Shown: positions 1 through 14,279 of the stretch, in pieces
Numbering within the stretch: position 1 is the stretch's first letter
Layout: every line of letters starts with the position of its first letter
NCBI RefSeq assembly: GCF_008831285.2
Contig: NC_045144.1
Span: 17,809,716-17,873,715, forward strand
DNA from: Nymphaea colorata
Lineage: Eukaryota; Streptophyta; Magnoliopsida; Nymphaeales; Nymphaeaceae
Reading direction: 5' to 3'
Length of the DNA: 64,000 nucleotides
Translations under genes and position numbers: made by a program
Notes under the pieces: model-generated
What the model was told of the DNA's origin: nothing
Database searches by the model: none
What the model saw: the letters and a program-made list of their open reading frames with translations, nothing else

Positions 1-1553
1 TTTAGAAATTTGAAGACTATGTTGTGAAATTTCTTTGAATGGCTCGACAATTTTTTTTTTTTTTAAGAAAACGACATGTCTTCAAATCACATGCATTCAC
101 ACATTGGGGCCTCTAATGGGTCAAATTAAGTCTTCTCTTGCTTGTATATATAAATAGTAAAGACCTTTAGCTTCTCCTTTAACTTCTATTTAACAATGTT
201 GGAAATTTGCCTAGGTTATGATGGTTTGACCCAGTTCAGCCGTGTGTGTGAACCTAATAATTGTCAATCTGTCCTATGAAAAATATCATTTAATGAAAAA
301 AAAACTTAAAATATTTCTTTTATATATATATATATATATAGTTCGGCTGGGTTTCAAACATAGTTGCCGTTCAACATTTTGTCACTACTCATTAATATAA
401 TAGGGTGACCAACATATACGTATTTTGCACCAATATCAACAGGGACTATGTGCTTATCCATAGTATATCGATTGAATAGTAACTTGATTATTTGATTCAA
501 CAAGAGGTGACTAACTAGAAAGCATTTGGGCACCAGTCATCTACCTCCTATGATAATATCGGCTAGCAAATTATTTATAAGCACCTGATCAATCAGTTGA
601 TTTAAAAGAATCTTATCTAATTAATTAATACTCTAATAATTGATAGTCTCAAAATCCGCACCACATTTGTCTGATTCGCCTTACAAGTTTGAACAACAAA
701 CTATAAAGAAGCGTAGCCAGGAGGTTCATAAAAGTGGTTATTCTCGTATTGAAACTTTATGACAATTCTTGTCATTTGCATACAAGGTGCCCCATAAAAT
801 TTTGTAATGGCATAACTAGTACCTCTTAATCAAAATTTTCCAACTCCAGCCCTCTAATGTATCAATAACTTAAAAGTGCTGGAGCACTTGCACTTAGATG
901 TGCATCTTTGACACCCCATGCAAATTGCAGCAAGTTCCCTGCAAATTTGGAAGCCACTATCGTTTTTTAATGCATTAATTGCTCCTGAAGAAGAACAACT
1001 TTCGTCTCTTTTTACGTAGATAGAAGAATGTTACATATTTTTTAAGTACAATTAGGGAGCGTTTTTTAAGCACTTAAATGAAGGTTTACGTTTCTTTTTA
1101 ATTTTTACAATATACTGACTAAGTATTATATACGGCTTCAATTTTCTAGCTACATTTAGATAATGACAGTAAGCTCATGCGTTGTGCGTGAAAGTCAAAC
1201 AGTAGAGGCAACTCCTTTTGTTTTTAACTGCATTCTCTCTCTCTACACACACATACATATACACACACACATATAATATATATATATATATATTGAATTT
1301 GACTCTGATTATTTGTTGTTACCCAACTCACTCATGAAGGTTGGTTGATACATGGTAATGAACGATTGAAAGAAAAAACAAGGAGAAAAAAATATGAATT
1401 AAGATAAATAACTAAAATATTCATCATTTTTACCTTTTTTTTCTTTTCTTTTTGTGTCATTTAGTATTAGTTTCTATCTTTTTTTCTTCATATTTGTCTC
1501 CCAACAATTTCTTTGCATCAAATGAACCGCATTAGATGGTTGAATAAACTCTG

Positions 1554-1614
<61 letters not shown>

Positions 1615-4600
1615 AGAGAGAGAGAGAGAGAGAGAGAGAAAACTCTTTTGTAAGGCTTCGGTGGAGCACATGCAAGGGCCAGACAGATCTTTGACCCGTG
1701 TTTTAAGGTGCTAGCCACCAACACAGGAAGGCCTGACCGTCCTGTCCACTATAATTGCAACCATTCATTAATGGGTTGCACTAAAATAATTAATCATGTA
1801 ATAAACTAATCTCCAAAAGTGGTTTTGAGCAAAATTAACCTCGTTTTAACTTTTAATTAAAAATGGGCCTTTGAATTTGGACAAAGAGGAGAGGGCCTAT
1901 GAAAATGCAGGAACTGAGTATTCTACTTTTGACCTCCTTGGGATTTTGATGAACATGAATTTAAAATCGTACTGCTGGGAACGGTGCCGTAAGAATCAAT
2001 TCATCCGCTCAATCGGTGCAATTTCGGCGAAATTGCCAATTATCTGATTCGATTGAGTGGTTGTTTAATCGATCGAAGAAAGAATATTAAACAATTGTTT
2101 CTTGAACATTTTAATGAAAATTGAAAAATTCTTAAAGTATTCATAAATATTTAAAAACTTATTGGTGGGCTGGCTGAATAAGGCCATCTAATCGGGTCAG
2201 TTTGCCACCGATCTGATTAGAATCAGCCCATTCAAGGCGGATTTTAATAACATGGGACGAAAGTTTAATTCTTTTGGATTATAAATGTCAATTATTGAGG
2301 TCTTTATTTTAAGACTTCATTATGGGAGCCTCTTTTTTTTTTTTTCTTTGTTGGGTAAATGAGTTACATCAAAACAGAGGTGGAGCTAGAAATTTTTTTG
2401 TGAGAGGAGCCGAATTACAAAAATATCATTTTTTTTCAATATAGAATGAATGAAATTTATTAACATTTAAATATAAATTACCCTCCCCAGCTTAAATGGT
2501 TTTAAGGTGCTTTATGACAATAGTAACAATATGTTACTGTTTATCTACCTTTTTTTTAAGGCAGATTCATGGAGCAGCAACATGTTGCTATTACCAAGTA
2601 TCCTTGAGTCGAACCCAAGGCTAGGTGGGTAGCTCTCCGAGCTCTTATCGGCTTTATTACGCATGTTTAGAGATATCAACGGATCAGATTCAAATGGGAT
2701 GCATATTTTAGCATATTTATTTATGGTTTTTTTTTATATCTATATATTCAGATTCAAAATTTGGATAAAGAAAACTATACATCAATATCTACAATCCAAA
2801 TTCACAATCTAATATCCGCCACCCTAGACATCTCTCCGCCGGGAGTTAATCAGGACCAGATGTGAACACTAAGATGTTTCAGCGCAGTCAATAATTCACA
2901 AGAACATCGACTTTTGCAGCATTTCTTCAACAAACAAAACATTCTATCAATCCAAACAGATATCTTTTGTTCTTGGTCGTCGGCATAAATCAATCACAGA
3001 AAAATTTCAACAGTCCGGCCAGAATTTGAAGACTCAAAAAGCCAATCTTTCACTAAACAAACTATGTGGATCACCTATATCAGATCGGATTTGATCAGAG
3101 AAAATCCTTCTAGTCCTGCAAAAAAGCCAAGACTTGCAGAGGCTGGCATGATGAGGAAGCATGACTATGAAGATGGTTGCATCTCGTTTTTCTTTCGACA
3201 GTGGCCCGACGTCCCCAGAATGCGGGGCCGCGGACTATTGGTGGACTGGTCGAAGAAGAAGATTCACACTTAGAAATGGTCAGTAGAGACAGACGTGTAC
3301 TCTGGTCTGGTATGTGTTGGTCAATCAACTTTTTAAATATTTTCTTATGTAAGGACAAGAAGAAAGCAGGTTCTAGCACATTGTGTCAGGCCTTACTCCA
3401 TGAGAAAACTTGAACCCTGTTTGACCCAGCATGGCTAAATGTATTATGAAGAATATTTCTGGCTCTTGTTGAATGTTCATGTTTTGAAAGATAAGATTAT
3501 TCATATACTGTGTTAGATTATGCTTCGTCCGTAGATGGATCTGCCAGCAAAGCTGCTAATGATGCAGAGTCGTGGTTCGGTTTTCATGGGTGTTTTTTTT
3601 TTCCTTGCAAAAGCCAAAGATAGATCTACTTATTCTCGACCCTGAATGACTTCAAGGTTTTGGGTTTAGGGTTGTGTTTTCTATAACATGCGGTAAGGAG
3701 CCATTTAACATCCAAGACATTTTGGGGATTTTTTTGGGTATTTCGAGGATTTTATTTTTTTTCATTTCTATTTTTTGTCTTTACCAGATTATCAAGTGTA
3801 TTCTGATCATTTCACACTTCGGTGCACAATTTTTCATGCATAAGGGTGGTGCATGTAGTCGGCTTTCGTGCATTTTTTTTCCCTCAAACAGTTCAAGATA
3901 AAAGAAAAGGGAAGCTTCATGATGCCTGGGCGTGGGTGTATTTTGGTTTTTTTTTTTAAAAAAAAAAAGAGAGGTATTTTGGTCATTTTATAAAGACAAA
4001 GTTTCCCTCCCTATTTTTGCCCTTATAGGGGATCATACTTTCTAAAATGAAGAAAATATGCAACTCGGCCACGAACATCTAACCTTCTACAGCATGATGC
4101 AGCATTGAATTGATGTCACAGACTGAGAAAGGGATGAAAATGAGCAATTTAATCTTAGTTTCTGAGACACATTAATATTACAAAACATGAAACCATGACA
4201 AACCATTTACGAATCTGAAAAATCCAAATCACTATACTGTGAAATCCATATCACATGCTACCTTTTTAGACAAGCTCATTACATACAAGTAACACAATCA
4301 GGTCAAACTTAACCAGTTTTCTGTTCAACACAATCCACAATACCAAGCTTAAATCCAAACAATAACACAAAGTAGTGCCCGAAAGAAATTAATGGATCTG
4401 CCTTTTCTGTTAGCTTTAAATTTCCGGTTGCATGTTTGAGAAACGTAAGCAGTAAGGCCCAGACCCAGTGCACTACTTTCCTGGACAGTAAAAGAGTCTT
4501 CAAAGATGCTCTGTCAACCCTGGTAGGTGATAAACGCAGAGAGGCGCCTACGGCCTCCCTTCAGGGCAGTGAAAAAATATCCACTCACCCTGAAAAAAAA

Positions 4601-5178
4601 AAGAAAAAGTGGGTGCACCAAAAAAGCATATAGCAAAAGATTTATTTGATTTATTCTTTCATACGCACCAAAACATATATACATGATATACATATTTTTT
4701 TTAGTAAAAATCAAGTTTTAAATAATATTTCTTATTAATTTGTTATATGGGCAAACTATATTTCAGTAGAGAGGTTTAGTTACGCACCTAGTGTGTAAAA
4801 TGCTAATGGCCCACAACGTGTTAAGACAATGACAATCTGCCTGTTTAAAAACATGCAAATCAACACCAAGTCATATCACGTTATTTGGGACATGTAAGAT
4901 TAATTTTAGAAGAAAAAAAAAGTCAAACTATTGATTTGCCAATTTTATCTACATGTTTGGAACACAATTTTCAATAATATTTTCATTATGTTTTCAATGG
5001 AAAGGTCACATCCACAAGGTAGCAGTTTCTAAAATGAATGGAAAATACTAAAGATGAAGACACTGGTAGAACCAGTCTTATTTGGTTGAACGCATGTCAC
5101 ACACAGGCAAAATTTGTCGCGGCCAATACACAGGACGGATCATGTATAAATCCAATTCCACCAATTCAAACACGCATC
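1..5178. other. Intergenic, AT-rich, no supported gene
   Basis: No open frame here shows splice-consistent or family-like protein. The stretch holds microsatellites (AT near 321-340 and 1559-1612, GA at 1613-1640), poly-T tracts and unassigned sequence. ORFs of 60-90 codons at 3064-3413 and 3674-3901 overlap one another in several frames and show no domain-like pattern. Confidence 0.6.
1559..1640. repeat. Compound (AT)n-(AG)n microsatellite
   Basis: About 27 AT units run directly into about 13 AG units. An apparent minus-strand ORF across it consists of YI and LS dipeptide runs and is an artefact of the repeat. Confidence 0.95.
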
Positions 5179-5703
5179 TTTATTAAACATTGAAAAGTTC
5201 ATCTGCAGACTACAAGGTCTATGTGATCAAAACGGTTTACAATAACGATTTTTTGGAAGAGAGGAGAATAAGGAGGACTAATGGTTAGCCTAATATAGCT
5301 TAATCTGATTCTAACCCTTGGGTCACAGGGGGAGGGATCTTAAGGAGTTTAGATTGGTGATATTAAGAAGCTGTTGTTCACATTTACTGAATGTTCATCA
5401 GGGAGCTTGCAAATAAAGAGCTAAGCTACCCAGATCAGCATATGCATCTCTTTTGGCACAAGAAGCAAATTGATCAAATTTACAATCAAATTTCTTTTCC
5501 TTTCTTACCTAAATCACAGTAACATGCAAAAATTGGAACACATTCACAAGGATAACATACAAGTTCATAACAAACTGCAGGTCCAGTGGACAAAGAAAGG
5601 AAAATGGTTGAAACAATAAAAGGACTACACCACTGACAGGTAAGGGGGGAGGGGGAGGAATTCAAGTGTGATATTTGCTTCACTATATACAATCTACTTG
5701 TTT
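5179..5703 (-). other. Probable 3' UTR of the copine gene
   Basis: The stop codon at 5706-5704 is followed on the minus strand by about 520 nt without another coding exon. The first clear AATAAA on that strand is at 5184-5179. The transcript end is inferred from this hexamer only. Confidence 0.45.
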
Positions 5704-8700
5704 TTAATTCCTCCCATTGACCCCTAGAGGCAGGATATTCCTGACCCTCATGTAACTGAGAAACTGTGTAGGCAACTCTGCCAGCAGTGACTGAATAATT
5801 GAGATCTCCCCACCTGCAAGTTTAGGCCATAAAAGAAAAGCAATCTCCGTCATAAACGTTTGGAGAGCTTCAAAAAACAGCCAGACAAGGAAGTTCCTCA
5901 GCCAGCTGAACTCAGAATACTAAATGTTACATATGGATGCACTCACTTTGTACATCGCGGAATGGGACAAACTGAACAATGTCTCTTGTAGCTACGCGTC
6001 CAGAAGAGCTCTCAAGTCTATCCCCCTTGTCTGCGTCTAGGATCTGCAAGAAACATCATGCTAAAATGTTGCTCACACAAATTAACCCACTAATATGATA
6101 AATGACGGCATACAGCACAATCTGCAAAATTCTGATGCTACATTTCTCAAAGCTAAGAGAAGAACTCCCTGGGGCTAAGCTAAGGCTAAATGATCAGGTC
6201 AAAGTAATACAGACATGCAGATAACAGGTGAGTTTTTTCAGTCAAAAGTCCCCATCTGGAGCGGATGTCTGGAAATGGATTCCTCGAATGGTCCCTCCCT
6301 GAATTAAACTTGAGTTATACTGACAACAGACTCACGTGTTCTTCAGAGGTAAATTCCACAAGTTTATTGGGAAAGTTCACAGCTAAATGAAAATTCAGAT
6401 CCAGCTGCAGAACCCTTAGCCAGAAACCGGCTGAGAGCCTTCTTCAGCTTGTCTAGGGCATAAATGCACCAAGGCCATTTCCCTATCCCTTCGGTCCTGG
6501 CATGCATTGGCTTTCACAAAGGGGGGTGCCACCAAGATTTGGACCAGTGATTGGCCACCTACCAGCTGCTCAACCAACCAGTTGTGCCATACCCTCGGGC
6601 ACATCATAACAAACGACCATAGTTGCAGAAGTTCATCAAATTCTTGCGGAGGGCCCAAGCTGCCAACTTATGTTCCTAATGCACACAGTTCTTAAGCCAA
6701 TAACTCAAATCCCAGTAAATCCAAGTACCTAAGTTTTATCTCTGGTGGAAAAATTAACCTCTGTATCCACGATAAAAGAAAAAGCATACACGATAAAAGA
6801 TGGAAGGCGAATGATTACTGCAAATCTCACCCTATTATTATAAGAGAGGATGAAAGACAAAGTCCATACCTCCATTTCCTTGAAATCAGCACCACCTACT
6901 CCAACTATAAGGATTGACAAAGGCAAATCTGATGCTTTGACAATAGCATCCTTAGTTTCCTGGAGATCCGTGATGACTCCATCCTGGACATATATTTAAA
7001 GATTGAACTTAACAGAAAACAGGGAACTGGTGTGAAAAGAGAGTCTTTCTTTTGTAAGCCATACCGTTATTATAAGCAGAACAAAATATTTCTGTTTGTC
7101 GCTTGTCAAAGACTGAGTAGCTGTTTGAGCTGCTTTGTTGATAATGGGACCAAAAAGTGTTGGCCCAGCAAGCGATACATTTCGAAGTGCACTTTCATAT
7201 GAAAACATGATGCCCTCGATTCCATCCACCTACATTTTTGAAGTCATAATGATACCCACTTAGCAGGAGAACATCATAAGTTGTGCCAAACTAGCACAAT
7301 AAGAATAAGATTCGTAACAATCAAATCAATGGGAAAAATAAAGATAAGAATTCAGCCCTTAAGGATCAAATGTAAATTAAAGAGCTATTAAAGTCTTGCT
7401 GAAAACATATTGTCTACAGGTTTCTCATCAATTGACATGCACAAAGTACAGATTTTATCCGAGGTAACATAGACTCAACAAAACTTGGACTGCAACCAAG
7501 TCAAAACAAGTGCAGGTGCAAATATGGTGTGGCACTTTACTCAGTCACTGCGAGTTGAGTGCATTACAGTGGGTTGATCTTTCTGTTCATCTTTTTTACC
7601 TGTTTTAATCTGTTTTGCATATTCAGATTGATACTGGTTTATAAGTTTAACCTCTCTTAGTGTCTTATAATCTGTTTAAATTTAATTTAAATGTGTTTGT
7701 TATGATTCATGAACCTGTTTTAGCTGACATATATAATCTGTTTTATTATATAAACTGGTTTATAGGTATAACTCATCATAGTGTCATATAATATGTTTTT
7801 ATTCTAATTTAAATCAGTTCGCAACTTTGCTGTGAACCTCATAACCTGTTTTTGCTGACATATCATTTGTTCTACTTGTCTGTTTATATGAGATAACATG
7901 TTTAGAAAAAGTGACATAAAATCGGTTAACCTTAGAGCCAACAGCCAAATACCACTCGACCTTTTAAGCACAATAATTAGACACTCAACTTTTCAATGAA
8001 ATTCTCAACCAGCCTCTCCATAGACAGAAAAAAATTTTTGCAATGTTCGCATGCGTCTGCTGTTATTGCTAGGCAAAACAAGTGACTGATAAGATATCAT
8101 GGATTCATGGGACACGGCCATGATTGGGCAGGAAAACATGGGACACGGCCATGATTGGGCAGGAAAAAAGGCAATCATTCTTGACTCTTGAAAATGCATA
8201 AAGGAAGGCTTTCAGAGAGAAAAAAGCCTTTTCAAAACGAGGAATTTAACTAATATCACATATAACAAAATCATATGCGCACATGATTTTTTGGGAAAAA
8301 GAAAGTTGCCATCAAAATTTACAACTAATGGATAAGGAAAAGAAAAGGAAAACTGCAAAGGGAAAAAAAAAACAACGCAATGGTGAGGTCAGATGTTTCC
8401 AATATTTCAAAAGATCCTCAATTTCTTAAGCACACCTAGCTCTCTGTGTCGACTTAAACTGTCTGCCTTTTGCAAAGACGGTAGTTGTTCTGTCAGATAC
8501 ACTACGATAGGCTCCTTCTACCTACAGTGTGGCTGAACAGCCCATTTGCCCCATCTAGCAATGGTCAAATCAAATCAGGAGGGTCTGCTCCTCTAATGTC
8601 AGTTACTAATGAAGTGTGCAATCACCAGAGACGAGTGCTGTTGCCTCCAACCGATCTCCCACTCGATCAAGAAAAACAGAGTCGCCGGTGGAAAATAGTT

Positions 8701-10548
8701 GCCGTTTAGGTAGGGGTTTGCATGGGTTTAATTATGCTTGGGCTCGCATGGAGGCAGCGCACTAATCAGCAGCAGGAGAGAGAAAGGGATAACCAGCGAG
8801 AGTAGTACAAAATGGATAATTTTGTTATTTTGAAAAAAAAATAATGTTTTCCATCTATAAGCGACTTGTTAAGAGTTTGATTGAAAACTTGTACATCTAA
8901 TTGTTAAAGGTTGAGTGGTATTTTGAGATTAGCCCTAAAGTTAAGCAGCATTTTGTAATTTTTCTTTACTCTATTACATATTCCGCTTTATGTTTTTCAT
9001 TGAATCATTGGCAGAATGACATTGTAATAGCCTGTTAGTTGTTAATTATTACCTTTGTTGTTTGAAGATTTATAATGGAGAAATGTTCATAAAGCAAACA
9101 CTGCTAAGAATAAGACTGAAAAGTGAAATAAGCCAGAAAATGGTACATATGTTTGTAATTGTGCATGTGTGTGTGAGCGCGAGATAGAGAGAGAGAGAGA
9201 GAGAGATGGACCAAGAGCATATAAAACTCAACATAGATGCCATGCATATGCTTAAGTTTTGGAGAACAAAGGAAAAAGAAAAACAACTGAAAATGTTGGC
9301 AATGGCAGAGATGAAATGCTAAGAAAAGACGACCATTTGCACTTTTTCTCTCATGCCCCCACACACAGACACAAAAAAACATAGTCAAGTCTCATCATAG
9401 TGTCCATGAAAATTAATGTCCACCCATGAACTCTGTTAAAGACTCATATTCATTAATATTGTGAAGATGATGACAAGTAATCACCATTGTAAATGGGTTT
9501 TGAAGACAAGTAATCACCATTGTAAATGGATTTTATAGCAAACAAATGTCATTTGTTTAGTGTCTCACCTCAGCATGCTCTCTGCTTCCACTCAAATTGA
9601 AGCAATGAGATACAGGACCATCAATTGGCCTAGCTCCAAAACCGAAAGCAGGAAAGCGCTTATCAGTATCGTAGAACTGCAACACCTCTCCAACCTCTAA
9701 TATTGCCTTTTGGAAAAGCATTCAGTGAAATATGAGAATGGGAATGATAAGAGAGAAACCCAAAGAGTTTAGATTACTCTTACTCGCTGATAAGCATTCA
9801 GTCGCCCATTGTGGTCAATATAATGTAATGAATCTGGAAGCCGGGGATTTCCATTTGAAGCTGAGAATGAAGCAATTCCAATAATTGTGACAAACTTGAA
9901 GAAGGATAAGAGAAAGAAGCTACAAGTGAACTACTAATCAAGAGAGCAGATTCATTTACAAGTCCACATAATGGTATGATAGTGATGATACCTGTGAAGT
10001 CAATAGCCACCATGAAATTTAGCTCACATCCTCCAGCAATATAATCCAGAAAACTGTGTTGAACACTTTCATGAAACTTCTCAACAAACATCTGGCCTTT
10101 CAGTACCTATTGTAAGATTACTACAAAAAGGTTAAGCAAGATTCTTGAGAAACTCAGTGGAAAATCATTTCCCAAGCTCATGGAAACAAAACCTTGTTGT
10201 GACCATCTGTAGAAGGCAAGAAAAAGTTTTCCCCAGCATGCCCATTGTGAAGCCTTTCCAAGTCCGCCAGTGATTTCCGCATTTTCCTACCAATTATAAA
10301 ATCAATGAAGTTTAAATACACCATACAAACAATGACAAAAAGCTTATAAACATGTGAAGAAACGGAATTTCAGCTTTTATTACCCAATCAAGCTGTGCTT
10401 GCCATTTGAATTGAAGTCATAGCATTCAATAGTTAATGGGTTATCCTGTAAGAGCGAATAATTATTATCAGATTACTTATAGTTATAACCCGTATTATTA
10501 ATATGGATCCTTATCGGCCCCTTGCTCATAAAATGCAGGGGGGTTGCC

Positions 10549-10579
<31 letters not shown>

Positions 10580-13500
10580 CGTTTTAGAATATTTTAAAAT
10601 GGTTTTTCTAACTTAAAAAAATGAAAAATAAGAACATACAGGCTGATACCATTGCATTGATATCGATATTTTACAATGTTTGGTTATAACTGACATAGAC
10701 ATTAAGTATAAAAAACTAGGTTTGTGCTTGCCTTGCTTCCAATCTGCTGTAGATTTAAAATCACCGGCTTCCATGTAGGATTTAGGTCGTTCTTTTTTAC
10801 CTCTGTCTTGCAAATAGGAACAGATGCTCCACCCTCCGCAATTTTAGATATTAACAAAAAGGGATCCTGCAAGGAAAGTGTCAAGCTTTCTTTTTGTTTC
10901 CCACAGTAAAACAGAATTATAAACTTTCCAATTTAAACTTTAAAGATACTGCAATTTTTCTGCATTGCATACACTCTTTGAAAGAAGATCCTTGTTCTCA
11001 AGATTGGAGCACCGCAATATCAACTCAACTGCTGTCTTTGAGCTGATGCATTCTTCAGCTTGGATATTAAGCTGCCCCAAGATTTTGGAATCAGTTCCTT
11101 TCTCAGCAGGTTCAAGCTTTACTGTGAATGACCTGGGAGATTTAGTCACTATCTGGAAAATGAAAGGGAAAAAGGAAACTTGAAATGTAAAAGTCTCAAA
11201 CAGTAAAGCAACATATGCAAGCACTGTAATTGGCCTATCCAAGAGTTGGTTCCTATCAGATCCAGTCATACAGATCACAATGACATGGCCATATTTCAAA
11301 AAAGCATAACATTTGAAAATTTGGAACACTTATCGCATTTCACACATAAAGAACGGAGGAAACCTAAAAGGTGAACACCAAAATTAAACCATAAAAAATG
11401 CAACTAATTTCTGTTAATTAATATCATGTCTGTGATATTCAAAATTCTTCATTCTACAAAAAATGAACCCCATATATTCAAAATTTTCTAAGTACCAACA
11501 TCGAAGGCCTCTATTCTGAGCACTTCAAGTAAACCACTAACCTCAGATAAGACACAAGTAGCCTGTCCAAGAAATTGCTGATCCTCCAGTTTAAGTGTCT
11601 GCTTGAAGCCATAAAGCCAAAATATCAGTCAACATTTTAGGGAATCGTAGGTACAGATTCAAAGCTTAGCTCTTGTGGAAGGAACAAGAAACCTCAGTAC
11701 AAAAATGAAAAGAAATAGTAAAAGGGCATGCTGAACACTGTCATCATACGTATGATAGCAAGTAAAAGAAAGCAGCAGGCTAGCAGGAGTGCGGGAAAAA
11801 TTACAAGCTGGAACACTTTTGTCACTTTTTGATTGAGTATTTTATTTTCAAATACAGAAAGGCATAACATGAGGCGAAAATGACATAAGATGGTAAATAA
11901 GCAAAAAACACCATGATTTACAAGGTGGACACTCATGTCTGATGTCCAGACATCACAAGAATACTTCTACTTAAAAAATTACAGAAGATAAGAAAAAGCA
12001 TTCTCTGCAGAGGTTATGAGTCATTTCAAATAACAATAGAAGCATTAGAACCGGACGAGCCACTATCCATAGTATCTTAATCAAAATGACTGCTAGTGTC
12101 AACATCGTGTCAATTTTATTTCAAACATCAAAAACAACATATCAACAAAATCAAAAGTTTAATTACCTTCACAGGGACATTGTGAAAGTCTGAGTCTATA
12201 TCATACACTTGAAAACTGTTACAAAAAGTAAGCACAATCTTTTAAACTCTTTGACATAAAACAACAAAAAATGAGAAATTAAAGGTAGAAATATAATGAA
12301 AATCCAGATAATATGCACAGTATAGCAGGAAGGTTGAATACTTACACTAAAGGTTGGACCACTTCAAAAAGGTATGTAACAGAAATTTTTGCCACCCAGA
12401 CAGGATCTAGTGAATTTAATAATACTTCTGTACGGCCAAGTTCTTCGAGCTTTCCATCTCTTCTCTTTGCGTAGACAACTCCCATGGGATCACTCTGCAA
12501 AGTTTTGCAGCAAGAAATGTAATAAAAAAATGAACACACAAAAATTTGAACATAAAAGGAGATCCCTCTTCAGAAGTTCAAGTGCAGATGTTTTTCAAGC
12601 GAACTTGTTTTGTTAAGTGATTTTCTACCAGGATGGAAAGGATAGGAATATATATCTGCATGAGTGTGCATGTGTGTGCACCTCCATAATCAGGTGTGAA
12701 CCATCCCCAATGTTGACAAAAGACCCAAAGAGTAATAAGTAATAACACATAGAGATTCCTAATGGACAAATTCATAATACAGCCAGCAAACCCTCAGCTT
12801 GGATAAGCAAAAGACCAATGCAGCGAATTTATTAAAAGCAGTGACATGGTCTACTTTGTTTCAGTTTGATGGTATTAGCTAAACTAATTGCTTTGACTGG
12901 CAAACTGGCATAATGCACCATTACAGGGAAGGCCACAATTCCTTAATTCTTATAATCAAATTGACAAAGTTAAATTTATGCCCTTTTTTTTCATTAAATC
13001 TTATCGCCTTCTCAAAACTGTGAAGCATGAAATGCCACAACACCAGTTCATGAGCAAGAGTGGCAAGCTTTTGAAGAAAAATCTGGCGGGAGTGTATAAT
13101 TTCATGCATACATGGTCAGACTGCCATGCACAAGCAAAAAGATACAAGAAAATGTTTTGAATGAACTTTTATAGATGTTACAGACCTTGGAGAACACATC
13201 TCGATCTCGTAAGTTTGTTGCAGACAGTGATAACTGCATCCAATCCAAGTTTACAACCAGTCAAATGAGGGTCCATTCTGTAAAAATCATTAAATCTAGA
13301 TTAACAGAAAGTTAAAGCAAAACTAAAAGATTGTCAAACAAATCTTCTAAGTTCTAACTGATAGCTGGATCAACGAGGATGTGCATAACCTCCCTTCAGT
13401 GGTATGAACAATGAACATTGTCTTGGCAATGTTGCCAACAACAAACTCCAACAGCCAACTACATGGATGTGCTTACAGCAGTACCATTAACAACTGCATG

Positions 13501-14245
13501 GATTGCCATGCCCTCCAAAGCCTCAAAGATCGCATTAAGTTGGTCCTATAGTGATCAGAAAACACCCCAGACAAATACCCCCGAACGTAACTAATAAGAG
13601 TTACGTCGACCTTCCTATGAGTGACAGGACAGTATGAAGATCATAATGATCCCAAATGGAGAAAGGAGGTCTTATATCAAAATATATTATACTTGTCTAT
13701 TATGGACAGCAGATGGACATTTTATAAAAGAAAACAAACTGCCATAATTGCCTGGTGTGGATCTTCAATGCTGCACAACATCAAGACTCATATGGCTCCC
13801 AAAAATCGTGCAGATTAGAATATCCTGATACGGACTTTTCAACCTCAAGCACAATGAGTAACAAAAAGAAGCGCGAAACACCAGCATTTCATCCCTTATT
13901 GATTCTCATCATGCTCTCTGCCAGTAAACCACACAGTCAGCAAGACGTCTTCAACCTCTAATTCGGCGAGCAGAACGCTAGCGAGCACTTTATTCCCCCG
14001 TATTTCGCAAAACCATTCTCAAAACCAGTGAATTACATCACAGCGTTAACCCGCATTCACATATTCAATTTGGATGCATCGTCTTGTCGTAATCAACCAG
14101 CATTGCAAGAAATTCACGTATGGCCATATCCAACTTGCTTCATGCAAGAAATTCACGTTTCCCAATGCCCTCAATTCGTTGTTGTTTGCTTGCCAAACGC
14201 GCATTAGAGAAAATTGAAAGAAAAAGGAGTTGTACCTACCAACCT

Positions 14246-14279
<34 letters not shown>

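Noticed and set aside
2500-2600. Short inverted words around CAATAGTAACAATATGTTACTG, with a similar stretch near 63288-63400
   Set aside because: The similarity is short and gapped; the ends and flanks of an element could not be defined.
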